In this document: positions 45,140 to 54,343 of the stretch, one piece after another
Layout of the letters: each line of letters opens with the position of its first letter
How positions within the stretch are numbered: the stretch's first letter is position 1
IMG/VR virus record: IMGVR_UViG_3300008267_000030
Location: 1 to 64,000 of that record
Origin: a virus
Direction: 5' to 3' (one strand)
DNA length: 64,000 nucleotides
Translations under genes and position numbers: made by a program
Notes under the pieces: generated by a model
Seen by the model: the letters and a program-made list of their open reading frames with translations, nothing else
The model's database searches: none
Told to the model about the DNA's origin: nothing

Positions 45140-48100
45140 GGACAGTCTTTTTTGATTTTGTTATCGTTCTCCAGTCTTGCTACAATTTTTTCAAAGTCTT
45201 TGGTAATCTTTCGCATTGCCGAAAACTTTTCGTCTCCAATTTCAGCACGGAGGTCGGCCCGCATCTTTTCCCCTTGCTTGCCAGTTGCGTCAAGGGCTGC
45301 GTCCATCCGGGTCCACTCGGTTTCTTCGACTTCTTCCTCTTCAGGAGCCTCCTCTTCCTTGCCCGCTTCCTCCTCGATAGCACCAGGCAAATACTCTGGC
45401 CGGATCGCCATTATTGTGTCCGGAGGCCAGGCCGCAAGGTCCTCGTTAAATAATTCGGTAAGCGAATCGTCCTGCTCGTTTATGCCAAACAATATCTCGC
45501 CGTCTGCAAGCCGCTTCTCAGCGTCCATCTTGCTTTCTACGCCTTCTCCAAACTCCCCGACAGCATCGTGTAGTTCGTCCCCGACGTTGGCTACCCGCCT
45601 TTCTTTTCCGGTGTCTTGGACTCCTGGGGTCTTTTTCTTTCCAGTATCCTCCTGTTCAACTTTGCCAGCACCTTCTGCGCCCGGCTCCCTTCCGAATTTT
45701 TGATAGTGTTCATACCAAAGTGTATTTAATAAATTCTGTAACTCTTCAATCATGTCAAGAGCGTAGGAGTTGTCAGACTCCTTTTCTCTTAACTCTGCTA
45801 TTCTTCCCTCTGCCCACAGCCTTGTCTGCAGGAAATCCGTATCGTCCGTCTGGTCGGTTATGCCGTTCTCAAGCAGGTTTGCTATCCTGTCGGTCATATC
45901 CTTTTCAATGATGGCCTGGACTGATGTCCTGCGGTTTGGAGGCAATTCAGAATACAGTTCCTGCAACTGGCGCTCCTGCTCTTCCGGCGTCTCCTTTACT
46001 TCCAGTTTGTGCCTCTGGATGTCAACGTCAATAAGTACGTTCTCGTCTCTTATCTCAATCTTGCCGTCAGTAAGGTAAATGGAATTGCCTTTGGGGTCTT
46101 TGTTGATCCGGAACTCTTTGCCATTAACCATGGCGGTGTTCTCGTCAATAACTTTGACCTGCTTTTTAGCCCGGTCTTTGCGCTGCTGCAGTTTGCTTTT
46201 AAGTCTTTCGGCTGCTGTCTTGCCCTGAACTTGTGTTGGCTCGGTGTACAATTTTGCGCCCAAATCCTGCAGTGTTTGGCCTGCCGGTATCTCAATAGTT
46301 TTTGTAGGCGTTTCAATTGCAAGTTTGCCAGCGCCTTCGTCAATTACAGTACCTTTCTCGCCGCCAATAATTACTGTCTGGCCGACTTCTGGAGTTGGTA
46401 TGCTTTCTACTTTTGGTTCTTTTGCTTTGTTATAAGCCTCTAAAAGTTGTGTTGCTTTTTCGTCATCAAGGCTAAACCAAACTTTTAAATTTTTAACATT
46501 AACTTCTTTGTAGGAATCCTTGAACATTTTTTCAAGTTCCTGCATTTCCCCAAAAGTGTATTCTTGCTTTTCTCCCGATGTTGAATCGGTCCAAATTATA
46601 GTATCGTCAACCGACTTGTCTTCTGTCTCATCGGTCAATCCCTCCGCCCGTTTTTTTATTTCTGGCAGGAAATGGTTGTACATCTCCACATACCGCTGGT
46701 CGATGTTCGGGATCGTACTAAAATCAACGTCGTTCAAATAATCGTCGATAAACGCAAGCATCCGCTCCTCGTCAACCTTGTTCTCGTTTTTGAACCTGGA
46801 ATACTCCTCGTCATCTACCAGAACTTCCTCGTCGGCTACATCTGTTGCAGCAGCCGTTGTTGTGGCTTTAGTTGTAACAGCCTTGCCCTTTCTTCTTCCA
46901 AAGGTTTTAAATTCATTAACAATGTCTGAATAAAACTTCAACATTGTCTTTTGAAAATCAGTAGCCTTTTCTGTATTTTTATTTATTTCGGCTTGATACT
47001 CTTCTTGTTTTGACTGAAAATACGCTATTGGACTTTCTTTTAGCAAAGCCAGTTCTTTCTTATAATTTTCAAGGTCTTCTTTTTCGACTTTATCGAGGTC
47101 CGGATTACTGCTTAAATCGTTTATTTCCCTTTCTAAGGTTTGGGTTGCTATTTCAACCCTGCTTTTTAACCTATCGTCAGTTGGCGTTTGGTTAAGGTCC
47201 TGCTTTAGCGCATCGTTAAACAAATTTTGAACCTCAACGTAATCAGGGTTTTTCTTGTTGTCAAAGTACCCGCCAAATGCTATTTCCCTTTTTTTGATAA
47301 ATTCTTTAAAAAGGTCGTTTTCAAACAACTTTACAGCCTGTTCTTTTGTATAAAAATACTCGTCTCCGTTTAGTAGAGTTACGGCAAACAAATCTGGCGA
47401 AGCGCCTTTTTGAAAAACATTATTGAAAAGTTCTTTGTACCGAGCAGCATCTTCTAAGCGACCTTCTTTTTCAGCGTTTTCATACTGATTAAGCAGCAAG
47501 AAACCAACCTTTGTGGCAAGCGGAGTCAATTTACTTTTGCTTGCCATCTGTTGAAACTTGTCAAAGTTATCAACCTGAATCGCAAGCGCATCTGCCTGTT
47601 CTTTGGATAACTTACCGCCTGTAAACAAATTGCTTACAAGCGCCCCAGTAAAGTTTTTGCCTTTTTCTCGCTGTATGTCCATAAAGGACTGGGACATATT
47701 CACGTCATTAAATAGCAGGCTTTGCTTTGCCAGGAATGACTTGGCCTCCCTTTCGGCCATAGTTTTTGCTGTGTATTCTCTGGCTCCTGTAAATGCTGCT
47801 GGCGCTCCTCCCATAAAAAAAGACGGCGCAGTTGCAACCATTGTCTCTCTGAACTTTTCATAGTTCATTGCCTTGTATGCGTTGTAGAACTTATCGTTGT
47901 TAGCGATAACCTCCTCCATTGCATTTTGCGGGAACTCTTGCAGTACGCCTTCTGTAAAATATTCTAATGACCCCGACTTTAACGCTTTTGTCAAGGTGCT
48001 TCCTTTCATTACATTAAAAAAGGGAAGAACCTCCAACGTGTAAGTTGGCATCATAAAGATTTGCCCGGCCAATAGTTCATTAACTGCATCCTTTGCTTTG

Positions 48101-50358
48101 ATTGGATCGCCAGTTTTTGCAAGAACCTGGTCGTACATACCTCCCATCATATCTGCAGTTTCTGCACCCCATGAGGCAAGTGTTGCCCCCATGATTTCGG
48201 TAGCCTTACCAACGCCTGCGCCCCTTAGTGCCATAACTGTTCCTGCGGCGCCTATGATTCCCGGAGTCATTCTTCCAAGCAGCATACCCGTATTCCCAGC
48301 CATTTTTGTGGCGTCAAACAGGTCCATCCAACTATCGTTTTTATAGTTGGCTAATTTGTAATTGCTTTCAATAATCTCGCCGAATCCCCTTAGTTGGTCT
48401 GAGCCAAAAATTATTCCAAAGTTTTTTAAGGATGACCCAAGGTTAGAATAGGTTTGATCTAATAGATTGCTAAGAAATGAATTAGCCTGGTCCTTCTTAA
48501 ACTTAGCCGCTTCTTTGGCTCCAACAATATCGTCTATCTCTTTTTCATAAACTTGAGTGCTTACCTTTTGAACCAACGACTCAAGCGCCGGGTCCATTTT
48601 GTATTTTTTCTTAAACTCATCAAACGCTGTTTTAATTTCTCCATCTGCAGAGGCAACTATTTCATCTCGCATTCGGATAAATTTTGCCTGCTTTCTTGAA
48701 TTTAGTTGATTGACAGAGTTTGTATAGTTCTGCCAAGCAGTACCAAACTCTTTGCCATATTTCTTTACCGCAAACTGCGTAGTTTGTTCGCTAATTTTTT
48801 TGCGCCTTTCCTCGTTTTGCAGCATTTCATTGGCTTTTTCTACAGTCAATTGACCGTTTTTAACCATCCCCTGCAACCGGTTAAAGTCTTGTTTTTCAAG
48901 ACCTCTTTGATATTCTACAACCTCTGGATCATCAAATGCTTTTTTCTGTATAGCCTCGAACTCCTTTGTGTAGGCGTCTTTTAGTGGCGCTCCTTCGTTT
49001 TTAGTTTCTGCATTTATATCTTGCAATAGTGCAGTTTGCTGAGCCTTGGCCCTGGCTTTAATACCTTCTGCCGCAGTAAACTTTGAAACAAAATCCTTTT
49101 TTAGGTCTTCCTGCAGATTGGCTGCAGTTACCTTTCCGGTTTTTGAATCTTTTAAGGTTTTTAATTTCCCATACTCCTCAGCAATCTTTTTTTCAATTGC
49201 CGGTTTTCTTTTTGCTAATTCTGGGGCAATATTTTTTTGAAAATCCGCTATGCCCTGAATCCTGTTTTTAATCATGCTGTAGGCAAACCCATCTGTAGGT
49301 ACGCCCATTTCGGCTGCAATAGTTTTTGCGACTTTGTCAACCTCCGCAATATTATAACCAGTGTGTCCAGTTCCTGGATTGTATTGAAAAAACTTGTCTG
49401 CCCCATTCTTTTTTACAGCATCGCTTGCCAGTTTTTCAATTACCGGAGTGGTTGATTTAAGAGTAAGATTGTATTTCTGCCTTTTTAATTCATGCTCTTC
49501 AAGCAACTTTTTGCTTTCTGGGCTTACCGGAATCGCTTTTTCTTGTTCTGTTATTCCTTTAATAGACCTTGCAGCCGCAGCAGACCTTTCTCCAAGGTCT
49601 CCAAAACCAGTCTCCGGCGCTATTGCAATTTTTCTTTGTTCATCATACGCTCTTTTTTTATCGTCTATTTCTCTAAACGATTTAATTTCAGACTCATACT
49701 GCTGAAGCATTTTTGCTTCCTTAGTTGAACTTTTGCCTGCTTTAACTTCTGGCTTGCCAGTAATTCGGTCCCAGACATTTTTGGCTGTTTGGGCTATTTG
49801 TAAATTAGGCATTGCCATCATGCCCAATCCTTGCCACGCTTTTTCAAAAAACCCAGGCTCTTCTTCTTTTGGCGCTGGAGGCACTACGGGTTTTTGCTGA
49901 GTTTGCTCAACCGGAACCTGGGCCTGCTGTTCAGGAGTAGCAACTGGTTGAGTCTGTTCCACTGGCGTTTCTGCAGGTGCTTGCGCTGCCTCTTGAGGCG
50001 CAGGTTGCTCCTGCGGTGTTTCTGCTTGCGCTGGCTTAGGCTCATCCGGACTTGTGTCCAGCAACATGGCTTTAAATTGCGCCTGATCTGATGGGAGGCC
50101 CTTGGCTTTGCCAGTTGATGAAACGGAAAGAAATATTTGCCTTGCGTTATCGTCGCTTTTAGATATGTAATCCTTTAGCCACTTCTCGTCAACGCCCTTG
50201 TATCGCTCAGGAAACGAAGCATTAAGCAACTTGGCTATTTGAGCCAATCGCCTATCGCCCTTTGACCCAGGCCCACCGGCTATTTCTGTGGCCTCCGGAG
50301 ACTCAATGGCCTCCGGGGTTTCAATTACTTCTGGCTGAATATATTCTTCACCTATCAT
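45136..50358 (-). CDS. Large virion protein with hydrophobic core, candidate ejection protein
   Basis: This 1,740-residue protein starts at ATG 50358, one base after the preceding stop; a TTG at 50373 is unlikely. Residues 20-165 are Glu/Pro/Gln-rich low complexity (PEAIESPEATE, PVEQTQPVATP). Residues 200-680 are charged helices. A hydrophobic Gly/Ala/Met segment spans about 680-800 (GMLLGRMTPGIIGAAGTVMAL) and resembles membrane-penetrating parts of ejected proteins. The C-terminal third is acidic with coiled coil. No muramidase or polymerase motif was found. Its place beside the polyvalent gene supports co-ejection, by inference. Confidence 0.7.
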   Translation of the reverse strand: MIGEEYIQPEVIETPEAIESPEATEIAGGPGSKGDRRLAQIAKLLNASFPERYKGVDEKWLKDYISKSDDNARQIFLSVSSTGKAKGLPSDQAQFKAMLLDTSPDEPKPAQAETPQEQPAPQEAAQAPAETPVEQTQPVATPEQQAQVPVEQTQQKPVVPPAPKEEEPGFFEKAWQGLGMMAMPNLQIAQTAKNVWDRITGKPEVKAGKSSTKEAKMLQQYESEIKSFREIDDKKRAYDEQRKIAIAPETGFGDLGERSAAAARSIKGITEQEKAIPVSPESKKLLEEHELKRQKYNLTLKSTTPVIEKLASDAVKKNGADKFFQYNPGTGHTGYNIAEVDKVAKTIAAEMGVPTDGFAYSMIKNRIQGIADFQKNIAPELAKRKPAIEKKIAEEYGKLKTLKDSKTGKVTAANLQEDLKKDFVSKFTAAEGIKARAKAQQTALLQDINAETKNEGAPLKDAYTKEFEAIQKKAFDDPEVVEYQRGLEKQDFNRLQGMVKNGQLTVEKANEMLQNEERRKKISEQTTQFAVKKYGKEFGTAWQNYTNSVNQLNSRKQAKFIRMRDEIVASADGEIKTAFDEFKKKYKMDPALESLVQKVSTQVYEKEIDDIVGAKEAAKFKKDQANSFLSNLLDQTYSNLGSSLKNFGIIFGSDQLRGFGEIIESNYKLANYKNDSWMDLFDATKMAGNTGMLLGRMTPGIIGAAGTVMALRGAGVGKATEIMGATLASWGAETADMMGGMYDQVLAKTGDPIKAKDAVNELLAGQIFMMPTYTLEVLPFFNVMKGSTLTKALKSGSLEYFTEGVLQEFPQNAMEEVIANNDKFYNAYKAMNYEKFRETMVATAPSFFMGGAPAAFTGAREYTAKTMAEREAKSFLAKQSLLFNDVNMSQSFMDIQREKGKNFTGALVSNLFTGGKLSKEQADALAIQVDNFDKFQQMASKSKLTPLATKVGFLLLNQYENAEKEGRLEDAARYKELFNNVFQKGASPDLFAVTLLNGDEYFYTKEQAVKLFENDLFKEFIKKREIAFGGYFDNKKNPDYVEVQNLFNDALKQDLNQTPTDDRLKSRVEIATQTLEREINDLSSNPDLDKVEKEDLENYKKELALLKESPIAYFQSKQEEYQAEINKNTEKATDFQKTMLKFYSDIVNEFKTFGRRKGKAVTTKATTTAAATDVADEEVLVDDEEYSRFKNENKVDEERMLAFIDDYLNDVDFSTIPNIDQRYVEMYNHFLPEIKKRAEGLTDETEDKSVDDTIIWTDSTSGEKQEYTFGEMQELEKMFKDSYKEVNVKNLKVWFSLDDEKATQLLEAYNKAKEPKVESIPTPEVGQTVIIGGEKGTVIDEGAGKLAIETPTKTIEIPAGQTLQDLGAKLYTEPTQVQGKTAAERLKSKLQQRKDRAKKQVKVIDENTAMVNGKEFRINKDPKGNSIYLTDGKIEIRDENVLIDVDIQRHKLEVKETPEEQERQLQELYSELPPNRRTSVQAIIEKDMTDRIANLLENGITDQTDDTDFLQTRLWAEGRIAELREKESDNSYALDMIEELQNLLNTLWYEHYQKFGREPGAEGAGKVEQEDTGKKKTPGVQDTGKERRVANVGDELHDAVGEFGEGVESKMDAEKRLADGEILFGINEQDDSLTELFNEDLAAWPPDTIMAIRPEYLPGAIEEEAGKEEEAPEEEEVEETEWTRMDAALDATGKQGEKMRADLRAEIGDEKFSAMRKITKDFEKIVARLENDNKIKKDCP

Positions 50359-50359
50359 A

Positions 50360-52264
50360 TTATTCAAACTCAAATTCTTCTACTTGATTTGACCCTCCTT
50401 GCGCTGGCTGCATTGCTCCTCCAAGAGAATTTAAGGTAGCATTATTTTGAACTTTTTCGGCGTCTTCGATCAATTTTCGCACCTTTTCCTGGCCCATATT
50501 TCTTTGAGCAATTGTCTTAATACTACTGCCTGCTTTTGCAGGGTAATATATTGATGCTGGCAACCCAGGACTTCCAATGTTAATGGTTGTTGCGCCCTGG
50601 GTTGTTGTCATATTTCCTGATTTTGGGTCTATATTTCTGGTTTCTTTAGGCGCAGGCCCCACGGGTTTTTCTTGACCTGTAGGCAAATCAACTTTAAAAT
50701 ATGCGCTTGTTACAAATGAACCTGGAACACTTGCTAAGTCCTTTACTCCGCTAATTGCAACCTCCTCGCCACCTCGGCTTTTTACTTTAGTTGTGTATCC
50801 TTTGCTGTTTGCATACTTTATAAATTCTTCTGTCGAACGAATGTTTAATTCTCCTCCGGTTCCAAATGAGCCATTTCTTGAAAAATAAGCATTTTTAAAA
50901 TTTTTGCCCAGGTTTGGAAAAGCCTGATTTACATCTACCCTTTTCCCGCTTTTGTCATATACAATTATGCCACTTGGGTTTAAAGATGTCCTTGCAACAA
51001 TTTTATAGGATTGATCCGCCCCTTGACTAATATTTTGGACATCCTTACCTATTGGACTCAACCTTCCATACTGATCCATGGTATAGGCCGTTCTTATATC
51101 AGGTTTTAAATTTGCCGCTTGCTCTCTGGTCATTTGCGCAGAAACTGTTGTTTCTTTACCTGATTGAGCATTATTGTGAGCCGGGCTTGTAATAATTTCT
51201 ACCTGCGGAGTGCCTGCGTACTCAGCGTCTTCTTTTTCCATCTGCTCTCTGGTTGGAGCAACGTATTGTCTTATAGCCTCTGTGCCTTCTGACTTTGCAA
51301 AGAAATCCTCCCACCTTTTGCCTTGGCCGAAATATGGGAAGATAAACTCTTCCGCATTAATTTTATTCATTGCAGATTGTAACTTGGCCGGATCGGATGC
51401 ATATTTTGTCTGCAACTTTGCAACTGCATCATCATAGTCTTTTTTAAAATTAGGGTCTTTAAGTTTTTCCTCTCTATTGGCAACATATAATTGCTGCGTT
51501 GGAGTGCCAGGAGTAGTGTAATCGCCATAAAACCCATCAAAATCAAATCCGGTAATTTTGCCTGTTTTTGGATTTAATTGCCAATAAGCCTGAGCCTCTG
51601 CGCTGCTACCAGTTTTGTAAAGCCCGCTTGGGTCTTTTGCTACCTGAACCTTGTTTTTCCTTTCGTTTGCTGTTTTTACAAATGCACTATTTATGTTTGA
51701 TTGCTGAAGAGTTTTAAGTTGCTTTTTGGCATCGTCAACATCAGCCTGAATATCAGTTTGCAGGTATTGTTTCGGGTCTAATTTACCGGTAGCATCTTTT
51801 GCCAAAAATCTCTGATATTGTTTTTGCTTGACATAATCAAGTAAAACTCCCGGGTCATAAACATTTTCCATGCCTTTCATGGCATTGGCTACCGCTTCCC
51901 TTGTTTCTTTGGCAAGAACTTGATATTGCTTTGCCTTTGACTCTAAATCTCCTGTTACGGCAAGTTTATTTGCTTCGGTAAGCATCCCCTGCTGCTTTAA
52001 GGTAAGCAGTTTTTTTATCGAGGGATTTATATCCTGGTTATTATAAATTTCTTGAAAGTAGTCTGCGTCTCCGGCTTTAAGTGTTAGAAGGTCTTTATCC
52101 TCCTGTGCTTTTTTGGCTTTCAGGGCGGCATCGGCCATAGCCTTTGCTTTCATGCCCATCATGTCCATTTGCATCATACGATTTTTAGTATCGTATGCCG
52201 TCTTTTCAACCGGTAGTTGGCCAACTGATATGGCGCTACCCATCCCCGGGGTGTATGTTTCCAT
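50360..52264 (-). CDS. Virion protein, candidate internal/ejection protein
   Basis: This 634-residue protein has a helical Lys/Ala/Gln-rich N-terminal 200 residues (KAMADAALKAKKAQEDKDLL). A mixed middle follows, and the C-terminal part is rich in Gly, Ser and Asn (ITSPAHNNAQSGKETTV). It overlaps the connector gene before it by one base and the 1,740-residue gene follows after one base. No enzymatic motif is convincing. Gene order suggests a virion or ejection protein. Confidence 0.65.
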   Translation of the reverse strand: METYTPGMGSAISVGQLPVEKTAYDTKNRMMQMDMMGMKAKAMADAALKAKKAQEDKDLLTLKAGDADYFQEIYNNQDINPSIKKLLTLKQQGMLTEANKLAVTGDLESKAKQYQVLAKETREAVANAMKGMENVYDPGVLLDYVKQKQYQRFLAKDATGKLDPKQYLQTDIQADVDDAKKQLKTLQQSNINSAFVKTANERKNKVQVAKDPSGLYKTGSSAEAQAYWQLNPKTGKITGFDFDGFYGDYTTPGTPTQQLYVANREEKLKDPNFKKDYDDAVAKLQTKYASDPAKLQSAMNKINAEEFIFPYFGQGKRWEDFFAKSEGTEAIRQYVAPTREQMEKEDAEYAGTPQVEIITSPAHNNAQSGKETTVSAQMTREQAANLKPDIRTAYTMDQYGRLSPIGKDVQNISQGADQSYKIVARTSLNPSGIIVYDKSGKRVDVNQAFPNLGKNFKNAYFSRNGSFGTGGELNIRSTEEFIKYANSKGYTTKVKSRGGEEVAISGVKDLASVPGSFVTSAYFKVDLPTGQEKPVGPAPKETRNIDPKSGNMTTTQGATTINIGSPGLPASIYYPAKAGSSIKTIAQRNMGQEKVRKLIEDAEKVQNNATLNSLGGAMQPAQGGSNQVEEFEFE

Positions 52265-52977
52265 TAGTACATTACTCGTCTAAAGTCCGAAATTATTTCT
52301 TGAGCAGAAGGGGCTACCCTTTGCCTCATTTTACTTATCTCGGCATCAAGACGCTGCTCATACAATGCCGTTTCTGTTCTTTTGCTTGGCGTATGACACG
52401 AAATCCAAAACATCATGTGAGCCATAAGGGCTGTTTGGAAGAACGGATGAATAAGTATTCCGCACGAAACGTCCACGCAGTCCGCCAGATATTCCATGTA
52501 AAAATTTGGAATCTTAACCATTGGGTCCAATTTGATCTGGCGCTCTTTGTAGTCTATCTGCCAGGTAGGAATATAATTCCTTGGTATAAACATTGGACTG
52601 TCCGGATAGTTGCTTGCTGGCCACGGAAATGGAATTGCAACGGAATCAAGAACAGTTGGAATAGAAACGACATTACCGTTTAGCGCAAGATTTTCGCTTT
52701 TGGCCAAAGGAGCAATTTGACTTCCAACCTGATACCCCATTTTCATCCAGTCGATAAAATCGTTTGGAAACGTAATGGTTTTATTTGGGTTGATTTTGCC
52801 CTGAAATAATTTTATTGTGTGAAACGTATCGTTATTTAAATCACGCAGAAAATCTTCTGCGTAATCATACAGCCTATCCTCGTCATCTTCTGGCAAACGC
52901 ATTTGCCGCATCACTTTAGCGACAATACTTTCCAGATTCTGCGTAAACTTTACATCCGGAATATTGTTGTTCATCAT
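52264..52977 (-). CDS. Head-tail connector-type protein 3
   Basis: The 237-residue product has a helical N-terminus (FTQNLESIVAKVMRQM) and a beta middle with many Asn and Pro (KTITFPNDFIDWMKMGYQVG), then a helical C-terminus (TPSKRTETALYEQRLDAEIS). It is third of three connector-sized genes after TerL and is coupled to its neighbours by overlaps. Ring or neck function is inferred from order and size. Confidence 0.6.
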   Translation of the reverse strand: MMNNNIPDVKFTQNLESIVAKVMRQMRLPEDDEDRLYDYAEDFLRDLNNDTFHTIKLFQGKINPNKTITFPNDFIDWMKMGYQVGSQIAPLAKSENLALNGNVVSIPTVLDSVAIPFPWPASNYPDSPMFIPRNYIPTWQIDYKERQIKLDPMVKIPNFYMEYLADCVDVSCGILIHPFFQTALMAHMMFWISCHTPSKRTETALYEQRLDAEISKMRQRVAPSAQEIISDFRRVMY

Positions 52978-53630
52978 GAGATTCTTTCAGATTGGTCTGG
53001 GTTTCCGTCTTTTATTTCTGGCCTGCGGAATAATTTAATCACCTCTGAAATAACAATGTATTCAGTTGCCTCGTCCAAATTTGTGCTGTCCGCAATCATG
53101 CAGTAAATGTTAGCCTTATCTATTTTCGGCAATTCCTTAAAGCATTTTGTGTTTATCAGAATTTTTTTTCCGATCCAGGTCCAGTAGTAATCGTTTGCCA
53201 CGGCCCGCATAAAACTTGACTTTGTCCTGTCTGTAGGCTGCAGCCTGGTCATTTTCTTTTCAGGATTTTTATCGCCCGAATAGGTTACCATGTACACGCC
53301 CCTTGACTTCGGCAAATTCATTACCTTTTGTGGTAATGTTGCCTCCTTGGTAAACTTGTCTGCGTTGTACGGCGTTAAAACAACATCGTAAAAAGGGACA
53401 ATAAAGTTGGCTGTGTTGTGCCACTGCTGTTCCAGTTTATACTTTTCAAGCATATCCCGGTTTGCATAGTACGCCGCTATTTGCCTTACCCTTAATTCAA
53501 CCTCCCTTAACTTTGGAACGCTTTCTACGGCGCCACCAGTAATCATACGCCAGCACTGCTCAGCAAGCCTTGAAACCGTAATTTCCGGCTGAGGTGCAAT
53601 AGTAATTGGTGGTTGTTGTACGAATGCCAT
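52974..53630 (-). CDS. Head-tail connector-type protein 2
   Basis: This 218-residue protein begins with a Pro-rich segment (FVQQPPITIAPQPEITV) and then helices around CWRMITGGAV. The beta part is FIVPFYDVVLTPYNADKF. A helical C-terminus follows. It is part of the three-gene connector cluster downstream of TerL and overlaps the next gene by ATGA. Role inferred. Confidence 0.6.
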   Translation of the reverse strand: MAFVQQPPITIAPQPEITVSRLAEQCWRMITGGAVESVPKLREVELRVRQIAAYYANRDMLEKYKLEQQWHNTANFIVPFYDVVLTPYNADKFTKEATLPQKVMNLPKSRGVYMVTYSGDKNPEKKMTRLQPTDRTKSSFMRAVANDYYWTWIGKKILINTKCFKELPKIDKANIYCMIADSTNLDEATEYIVISEVIKLFRRPEIKDGNPDQSERIS

Positions 53631-53632
53631 GA

Positions 53633-54322
53633 TTATAATGATTGGATTCTTTGCTGCCCTGCAGCCTGAATAAGGGCCGGAGCCATAATCTCAATACCAA
53701 ACATACCCAGAATAAGATATACTAAACTGTCGTATGCTCTTTGATTCCATAGAGTTGGAGTTGTTGTTTGAGGATTTATGTTCTGGGTGTTTGAAACAAA
53801 CTTGACCGTAATCTCCGGGTCTCCTGCAATTACCAGTGCCGTAACGCCATCTTTTGGGAATGGCCAAACTCTGATCCTGCCACTGCCCACATCCTGACCA
53901 TAAGGCTCAGTCTCAACCGGAAAGTTAATTTGACTGCGCAGATATAGGTTTAATTGATTCTCTGGCGGAAAGTGAATTGAATATCCAAATGCCTGCCAGT
54001 CCTCGTATTTAAATATCTGTCTTTTTGCTGCATCAAACGGCGTTTCATCTGGAACCCAAATGTCGCTTCCATTGTTCGTGTACGCTATTGAGGCTCTAAA
54101 AGCCGACAGCAAATTATCAATGTCGGATGTAGTTTGAGACGAAAATGTTGCGCTCGGTCTTTGGTCTTTGTACTGATATATTGGGCCAATCAGCATATTA
54201 AGCAACTGGTCCGATGCAACCCGAAAATTACTTTGCAGTTCATACGCCGTAGCATACTGGTCAGTCCTTGTTCGGAGCATGGTCTGAACCCTGGTAAGTA
54301 CCTCTGCCGTGCCGTTAGCCAT
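53633..54322 (-). CDS. Head-tail connector-type protein 1
   Basis: This 229-residue protein begins with helices (VLTRVQTMLRTRTDQYATAY) and a central beta region (YSIHFPPENQLNLYLRS). It ends helical and hydrophobic (LVYLILGMFGIEIMAPAL). It is first of three connector-sized genes after TerL, preceded by a TACTTTTG promoter box. Role inferred from order. Confidence 0.6.
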   Translation of the reverse strand: MANGTAEVLTRVQTMLRTRTDQYATAYELQSNFRVASDQLLNMLIGPIYQYKDQRPSATFSSQTTSDIDNLLSAFRASIAYTNNGSDIWVPDETPFDAAKRQIFKYEDWQAFGYSIHFPPENQLNLYLRSQINFPVETEPYGQDVGSGRIRVWPFPKDGVTALVIAGDPEITVKFVSNTQNINPQTTTPTLWNQRAYDSLVYLILGMFGIEIMAPALIQAAGQQRIQSL

Positions 54323-54326
54323 ACAG

Positions 54327-54334
54327 CAAAAGTA
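54327..54334 (-). promoter_or_regulatory. Candidate promoter -7 box (TACTTTTG)
   Basis: TACTTTTG on the - strand fits TAnnTTTG, with a TTG 18 bases upstream. It lies only four bases before the connector gene start, so the transcript would be nearly leaderless. Support is the motif alone. Confidence 0.4.
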
Positions 54335-54343
54335 AATCTTTTT

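Noticed and set aside
51522-51552. GFDFDGFYGD in the 634-residue protein, reminiscent of the DxDGD catalytic motif of phage RNA polymerases
   Set aside because: No other polymerase motif is present, the protein is too small, and the motif order does not fit; probably chance.
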